NCBI GenBank assembly: GCA_038501625.1
Contig: JAZAYU010000019.1
Coordinates: forward strand, 6,662,285-6,726,284
Source: Corbicula japonica
Taxonomy: Eukaryota > Mollusca > Bivalvia > Venerida > Cyrenidae
Length of the DNA: 64,000 nucleotides
Direction of reading: 5' to 3'
In this document: positions 44,301 to 53,300 of the stretch, in pieces
Layout of the letters: each line of letters opens with the position of its first letter
Numbering within the stretch: position 1 is the first letter of the stretch
Made by a program: the position numbers and the translations under genes
The notes under the pieces: model-generated
The model's database searches: none
Seen by the model: only the letters and a program-made list of their open reading frames with translations
What the model was told of the DNA's origin: nothing

Positions 44301-47300
44301 GTGAGGTGAAGATGGAAAAATCTGTCACCGAGGGGGAATTGTTTTGCGGGAACGAGGCTCTGCCGAGTTCCCGCCAAAACAGTTCACCCGAGGTGACAGA
44401 TTTTTCTATCTTTACCGAATTTCTCATGCAAGATACTTTTTCTTGCATATCGTTACTGCTCATAGCATTTGTGTATATGTAAAAAAATAATTTTGTTTCC
44501 TTATACTGAAAAATTGACGTTAACGCAAACCATATTTTGTAAATGACGTCACTAACTTGAATATATTATGTCAGATACCTGATGACCTGATGTCACTCAT
44601 GTAGCACGCGAACGGTATCTTTTCCCTAGGGAAAAGATAAGATTTTCTTTCCCCGGTAAATCACGCGGAAATACTTATCCTGTATGCAAGAAAAGCCTTT
44701 TATCACATGGGTAACCAGTTTAGATCCAGATCAACCCGCACATTTGTGGTATCTGATCTTGATCTAAGATGTTTGCTTCTCTGTAAGAAAAGGCTTAATG
44801 AATCTAACAGCAAACACTGTAGATCCTGATCAGGAGTTAAATGTTAACTAAAGGCCTGGTCCCAAGGTTATAAAACTGAGTTTGGAAACCAGTCTCAAAT
44901 CTCAAGCATCTGATTGGCTGAAATGGCGACCGGTCGCCATTTCAGCCAATCAGATGCTTGAGATTTGAGACTGGTTTCCATGCTCAGTTTTATAACCTTG
45001 GGTACAGGGCCCAAATTCATAATACTCAGATTGGAGACCAGTCCCCATTTCAGCCAATCAGATGCTTGAGATTTGAGACGGGTCATCAGATTTAGTTTTA
45101 TGAAGCACAGGAGAAGACTTATCTCCAAATTAATCAATAATTTTTGCATGAATGACAAGAGATTTACAGGGATCATTGAGTAAATATTCATAATATGAAC
45201 AAACATGAACAAGGGGAAAAAATTATGTAAGACGAAAAAATTGTCGAAATTTCTTAGCAAAAACTTATTTATAAATAGCATATCATGTTTTGTTTAACTG
45301 ATGATAGTCAAAAATACAAACTTTAAATCATGCAGGCTTTCCTACGACTTCACTGAAGTTGAATTCTTTGAAGTTACCTAGAAAGCCGAAAGAAATGTAG
45401 AAGCTCTATCTTAATGATTATCTTTGGCTGTGTCAAAGGTTATATGATGTCTTCATACAATTTTTATCATCATCGTCATCATTATCATCGTCATCATCAT
45501 GATAAGCTCTCTAGAAAGATGAAAAGGAATTAAGTTTGTAAAAGTGTTATATATTTATTATCAAGCCATTTTTGAGATACATCTACTGGTGTAATGGTCA
45601 GAACTGTCTTCCATTATATTTTTATAATACATACAAGATACCGATTTAAACTCTGTGTAATAGTTTTTATTGCATTTCCATTTAAATTACAGGAATTTTT
45701 ATATTTTAGCTAAAAGAGAATATAATAAATGAAAGAGTAAAAATTCATCACTGTTTGCTTTGGAAATCATTAACATACTCACTTAACCCTTTCCTCCATA
45801 TATACCGTCATTGTTTGAATATAAGCCGCACTTTTTTCCCAGAATTTGGAAGTAAAAAGTTGGGGGTGGGGCTAATACACAGGTTTAGCTGCTTATACTT
45901 TTCTTTAAGCCATTTTCATCCTGCTATTATGTTTGGGGGCAGGGCGGCTTATACATGAGTGCGGCTTATATTCAAACAATAACAGTACACATTTTTACGC
46001 ATGTGCAACCAGTGTAGATCCAGATGAGTAGGGATGTGTAGTTTTATGGAGTAAAGAGTTACTGCACATTGCTATTTTTTGTTTGGCACAAATCACATAA
46101 GAGACTAAGCATGGAACTACTGTTATTTGCATCGTCTTTCTTATAAGTATCTTGCATGAGTGTGAGGTGAAGATGGAAAAATCTGTCACCGAGGGTGAAC
46201 TGTTTTGCGGGACCGAGGCTCTGCAGAGTTCCCGCCAAAACAGTTCACCCGAGGTGACAGATTTTTCTATCTTTACCGAATGTCCCATGCAAGATACTTT
46301 TTCTTGCATACCTTTCACTGTACATAACATTTGTGTACATGTATACAAACTAAATTTTCTTTCCTAACGCTGAAATATCGACGTGAACGTAAACCTTATT
46401 TTTTTTAAATGACGTCACTAACTTGAATAAATTACGTCAGATACTTGAAGACGTGACGTCACTCGTGTAGCACACGAACGTTATCTTTTCCCTAGGGAAA
46501 AGATAAGATTTTGTTTCCCCTGTAAAACACGCGGAAATACTTATCCGGTATGCAAGAAAATCCAGGTCTACACTGGCAGCACATAGGATATAAGCAGGAA
46601 AGTTTTAAAGTATAAAATAAGTTAGATAAAAGCATCAAGGCTTTCCTACGATTTCACTGAAGTTGAATTCTTTGAAGTTACCTAGAAAGCCTAAATAAAT
46701 GTAGAAGCTGTTGTGTACTAAAGTCTGTGATTCTATCATAGACTTCTAGCGGCTTCTTACATAGATAATTTAATAAATTTAATAAAATAAAACAGTATTT
46801 ATAACAAGTGCAAAAATATCTTGCATATTTCTTGTAACACTTTGAACTACTGAGGTTATCTAAAAAGATCTCAAACTTAGTTGGCTGTTGACATCAAGTT
46901 AAATGTATTCAGTACATGTGAATGCTCATATGATGTTTCATGTATAAATTATTTATTTTTGCATAATTTGGAGATAATCTCCTATCAGGGGGTTACATTC
47001 ACAAAGGCTTAAATTTATCATCCAGGGGTTACATTCACAAAGGCTTAAACATTGTCAATAATTATCTCAAATTTTAGTATGTTTTTTTTGGGGGGGGATT
47101 AGAAGTGAAGATGAACTTAATAACCAAAATAAAATATTAAAAAGGTCAAATGAGTGTTTGAAATTCAAAAATGCTGCAAAATGTGCATTTTTCTGCAAAT
47201 TTTCAACACATTTTGTGGTTTTTCATATGGGGCACAGGAGTTGGCCAAAAAAAATTTTAAAATTGTATTACGATACATGCTTTATTCATGGTTGAAATCT

Positions 47301-50300
47301 GGTTTTGGTCAACAAGATTGCCCACATTGAAATCCTCTAAATTCTGTTCTGAAAATTGACAAAATGCAGATCTATTTGCATATTTTCCTCATTTAAGGCG
47401 ATTTTGATGGCCCATTATCCAACTCTATTTACAGTGATTGATATTAAACATTTCCAAAGCTGTATATGCCCCCCCTGTAAAGTGCAATGAGTTAAATATC
47501 TCAAGCATAACAATTTATGTATTCAACTGCATTAAAATTTAAGATATGTAACAAAATTTTAGATATTTTAAGGTAAATATTAAGCCTTTGTGAGTCTGCT
47601 CCTTTGAATTTGTTATGGTGCTTTAAAGTATACCAAAAGAAATTAAGTTTATTTAACCCTTTCCTGGATATGTACGCATTTTTACGCGTGTGCGACCAGT
47701 GTAGATCCAGATCAGCCGGCACATCCGTGCCGTCTGATCAGGATCTGCACTGGTCGCTTTTTGGTCATAAATAACCTAATGAATAAAAAAGCGAACAGTT
47801 TAGATCCTGATCAGAGGGCACGGATGTGCCGGCTGATCTGGATCTAAACTGTTTGCCCTAGCAATAAAGGTGTTTCTGTACAGGAAAGGGTTAACCGTTA
47901 GGTTCCCCACCATGTAAAATGTCTTGGTGTGGAAGAGCTTTACTTTGGGTTTAGATACTATTAAATTTTTGGAATGGCTTTTCTACGACTTGACTGAATT
48001 TTAGTTCTTTAAAGTTACCTATAAAGCCTATAGGAATCTAAAGGAAATGTCTATTGCTGCTGGAGATTTGTATCTAGAGCATGCCATTTTCTCTAACACT
48101 ATTCTAATTGGAGAATGTCACAACATTTGTCTGAAGTACCAGGTAATCACCACTAAACTACTATCTGGTACTGTATCGTTTGATCACTATCTGGTACTGT
48201 ACACTGTGATCACTTATCGGTACTCTTTGTGATCACTCGTTATTCTTGCATACCACATCAGGTCATCCGGTGTTTTCACCCGTGTAGGAAATTTCGATCC
48301 TACACCACCCCGTGTAGAATGAGTCACGTGAGTGACGTCACGTCTTCAAGTATCTGACGTAATATATTCAAGTTAGTGTCGTCATTGTAAAAAAAGGTTT
48401 ACGTAAATGTCAATATTTGAACATAAGGAAAATAAATTAGTTTGTCTACATACACAGAAATGTTATAAATAAAAAAAAAAGGTATGCAAGAAAAAGTATC
48501 TTGCACGAGACATTCGGTAAAGATAGAAAAATCTGTCACCTCGGGTGAACTGTTTTGGCGGGAACTCGGCAGAGCCTCGTTCCCGCAAAACAGTTAACCC
48601 TCGGTGACAGATTTTTCCATCTTCACCTCACACTCATGCATGATACTTATAGTGCTGACTGTGATCACTTACTGGTACTGATAGAGTTCTCATCAAGGTT
48701 TTATTTCTCTGTTCCCAAGATCATAATAACTAAATCTGGAGACCAGTCTCAAAGCTTAGTTATATGAATCTTGTCCGCAGAGTAGTTTGGCTTCTCATTT
48801 TTGAAGCTATGCCTTATTGTCAAGCTTCTTGATTTCATATTTTTTGTTACTCCAGGAGTGACAGTCGGGATAGGAAATATGCAAGAAACGAGGCACTGGA
48901 GAGAAGGAGGGAAGAGCGACGCAAGTTACGTGAGGAGGAGAAGGAACAACAGATGGTAAGTGAAGCTATTACTAGGAAATTTCAGTTTTGTTTTTATGCC
49001 TCCACTCTGAAGGAGAAGGGGGGCATATAGGTTTGCCCATGTCCATCCGAAACTTGTGTCGCACATAATTTCAAAAGAATGAGAGCCACAATCATGAAAC
49101 TTTACCATCATGTGTAGTTGTGCACCTGGGGTTTTGTTTTGGGCCACACCAGACCAGAACAAAATAAGCCCAGAGTTATGCCCCCTTATGCATTTCAATA
49201 TAATGCATTCAGAATGTAATATCGTGCAAGTCCAAAAGTATAAACAGTCATAAAACTTTACAGGCATGTTGACCATCATCTTTAGTTGTGCACATGGGGT
49301 TTTGTTTTGTTTACGCAAAAAGTAACCCGAAGACACCCATTTTTTATTTCATATTTCGAAAATATAAACATCTGGCAATAACGTATAAAAAATAATGATG
49401 GTTCACCATCTGATTTCGCGCTTATATTACATTGAAGACACTAGGGGTATGCAAAAACCGGTGCCAAAAAATCTCGCGTTAAGCAGATTATTATGATATT
49501 TCAAGTACAGTAGGGCTCCGCTATATCGCGGTCCGTGGGGTCCATCCCCTCAAATCGCGTTATTATCGGATCCGCCATATTCGCGGGACAAAGAACTTAT
49601 GCTATTCTTAGGTCAGTACATGTATTACTCGTAACATTTTATCGGTTTATTGAAAATAAATCCTTTGTTTGCATGTTGTTTTGTTATTATCTAACAGGTG
49701 CTATAAAATTATTACTTTGTGAATTTAACTCACAAAAGTTTATACTGCGGGCGTTTGTCTAATGCGGAACTCATGTAATTGTTTGACCTGTACGCTGTCT
49801 TGAATGAAAACAATACGCTTGCAATTTTAATCTTTATTGTTTTAATCTTCAATCATCATTTCTAAAATAACATTGTAAAACATGTCAAATGTAGGCATGA
49901 GCTTCTCAAATTAGAAGCCAATTTGTCATGCTATCTGCAGTAGGTGCAAAAAACAACCATTCAGTAACCATTTCGCGTATGTGATTAGGTGCCCCAGTGT
50001 TTGTACAACAATTTATTACTTAACAATTTTATGACAGTCTGATATTTTAATAAACGTAGAAAACAATCAACAGTTCATAAAGAAACATTTTACAATTGTT
50101 TGAACGATTCTCTGTACGTTAATGAACGAGCGTCATTGTCTTTATCGATTAATGCCGTATTAACGTTGTTACTTCCCTTTTTTTCCCTTTCCAAATATAC
50201 AAAAATGGCCATTAATAGAATTTTACTATCTTTTATGAAAAAAAAACGGGGTCCAAGGGTCGACCGCGTTATATTGGATTTCGCGATATAGCGGATCATG

Positions 50301-53300
50301 ATATATAGCGGAGCTCCACTGTACATAGAATTTCTCAATTCGAATATTTTACTAAAATCATATTATAGTTGTAATGGTTATAACGCAAATTTCGTTTCAT
50401 TTTGGGATAAAGTACATAGTTATATCTCTACATTTAGGAAAAAATGGAGGAAATTAGGGTGCCTTCATAGATGGCGTTGTTTTTCAATAACCGTTGTTGG
50501 CAATTGGAAATTTTTTTGCATATTTCAATAAAGCAATCCTCACACATTATTCTGACCAAATTTCATAAGATTTGGACAATATTAAATTTTTGACGTCAAA
50601 ACTGGGTGAGCTATTTGTCCATCCACCTTAAACTTGCACAGATGATAAAGCTGTATGTGTAGATAATTGGAAACAAAATATTTTTTCTGCGGCCATTTTA
50701 CCAGAGTTATGGCCCTTTGATTATTTCACTTAAAAATTTTGTGGCATCAATGCTACTTTTCTATTTGGCTTATTTCTTTTAAACTTGAAGAGATGATTAG
50801 ACATGATGTTTAGATTTTTGTGAAAGACATTCTCTTGCAACCATTTTCACCACAATTACGTCCCTTTGTTTGTGTTAGTCTTAAAACTTTGTGGCACTTA
50901 CTCCCTAATACCTAATACACACTTTTGGTATCAGTGTCTTGAGGACACAGTCTAGTTACAAAATATAATAAATGTTATTTGAATTGCAATTTCAGAAAGA
51001 GAGACGTATTGTGTATGTCGGTGGATTACCAAGGAATTACACTAAACGTAAGCTACAGGATAACTTTTCCCGCTTCGGACCTATTGAAGCTGTTCAGCTG
51101 CATTTTAGAGAACACGGGTAAGTAGCGAAAATGAGACACTTACATCAAGTTGCTGTCAACAAGAAATATGCAGTCTTGAGCTTAGCAAACCTTGCATGGG
51201 TTCAAGTATTGTGTCTGATTTTAGTATTGTTAATATTACTGTATAAGAAAATTTTTCGTAGTATATTAGAGATTTGGATTTTGCCTTTGAGATGTTCTAG
51301 CCATTTTCATGTAGAAGTCAGCATTAAGTTCACTTTACCCTTTCCTCCATAGATACATTTTTATTGCATGGGCGAACAGTTTAGATCCAGATCACCTGGC
51401 ACATCTGTACAGTCTGATCAGGATCTAAACTGTTCTCTTTTTGATTCATTAGGTTATTTCTGATCAAAATGCAATCAGTGCAGATCCTGATCAGATGGCA
51501 CTGATGTGCCAGCTGATCTGGATCTACACAGGTGGCACATGCGTATATATGAAGGAAAGGGTTAAAAACAGCTTGTTTAGAGGTTGTCATTTTATACCAT
51601 GAATATGGTCTACACTGGTATGGCTATGTGGAGTTTGTAGTGTTATACCTGTTGTGTCTTGCGTTACGAGCAACTATAAAATTTACATTTGATGCTGTTA
51701 TTCAATATATATGATTCTGTTATTCACTTAATCCTTTCCTCCATATATATGCATTTTTAGGCATGTGCGACCAGTGTAGATCCAGATCAGCCGGCACATC
51801 TGTGCCGGCTAATCAGGATCTGCACTGGTCGCATTTTGGTCAGAAATAACATAACGAATCAAAAAGTGAGTTTGTGCATAAAAAATTATCCTGATCAGAC
51901 AGCACGGATGTGCCGGCTGATCTGGATCTACACTGTTTGCCCACCCAATAAAGGTGTCTATTGAGGAAAGGATTAATATGTATAAGTTGCTAGAATAAGC
52001 ATATTCACAGTTGTTATTCATTTTTGCAGGGACAATTATGGATTTGTGACTTTCACCTACACCTGTGATGCTTTTGCTGCCATTGAAAGTATGTTTAAAA
52101 TTGTTAAATCCTTTATGGGTGTAAGTAATAGCCCTTTCCTCCATATATACGCATTTGTACTCATGTGCGAACATTGTAGATCCAGATCAGCATGCACATC
52201 CATGCCGTCTGATCAGGATCTGCACTGGTTGCAATTTGGTCAGAAATAACAAAATGAATCAAAAAGCGAACAGTTTAGATCCTCATCAGATGATATGGCT
52301 GTTCCAGCTGATCTGGATCTAAACTGTTCGTCTTCGCAATAAAGGTGTATTTATGAAGGAAAGGGTTAGACAATGTACAGGCTCTTATGTGTTACGAACA
52401 TATCGTATATAACAATGGAGATATCTTGTATACTGGATCTGAAATACCATGCCTCTTTACTAGCACTGGAAGAAGTCGTCCCCCTGTTAGAGGATGTGGG
52501 CTTATCAGTGACATCTTGTTTTGTTAAATTTGAGCCAATCAGATGCTTGAGATTTGAGACTGGTCTTCTGATTTAGTTTTATGATCTTGGGCCCTGGAGA
52601 GTAAACTTACCTTATTGTGCTTATTTCAACCAATCAATTTGCTGAGTTTTGAAAGTGTTTTCCAATTTTGGTTACGTAATGTTTAGATCACAAAAGTGAC
52701 ATATGTCTAGGATAATTTCACTGAGTGAAGTTTACATTTCAGAGGGCAATAAGGTACCGGCCCTTAAAGACTTTGACTTGTGCTTCGGAGGAAGACGACA
52801 GTTCTGTGATGTGGAATATGCTGACCTAGGTAAGATAACATTTGCCGTCTTGCTATGTAATTGTGGTTTAACCCTTTCCTCCATATACATGTCTTTTTGG
52901 CATGGGCGAACATGCCGTCTAGTCAAGATCTGCGCTGTTCGCTTTATGATTCGTTAGGTTATTTATGACCAAAATGCGACCGGTGCAGATCCTGATCAGA
53001 CTGCACAGATGTGCCGGCTGGTCAGGATCTTCACTGGTAGCACATGCGTAAAAATGCGTATATATGGAGGAAAGGGTTAGTTTAGTGGTGAATGGAATCA
53101 AATATATAATCAGGGGTCATTGGGCTAATAAAGCCAAAACCTTTAGGTCAAGGTATAGCATTTTCTTCCCAGTAGTTATCATAAATAACATACTTGATAC
53201 AACTTACTTTATCATGCTATCTTACAATAATCACCTTTTAAAGGCTAAGGCTTATTTCACATTTGTGACCAGCCTTGTCCTAGATCTACATTGTTTGCAT

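Noticed and set aside
44291..44482. Short frames recurring at 44.3, 46.2 and 48.6 kb (MEKSVTEGELF)
   Set aside because: They are the two strands of the family D hairpin, not a gene family.
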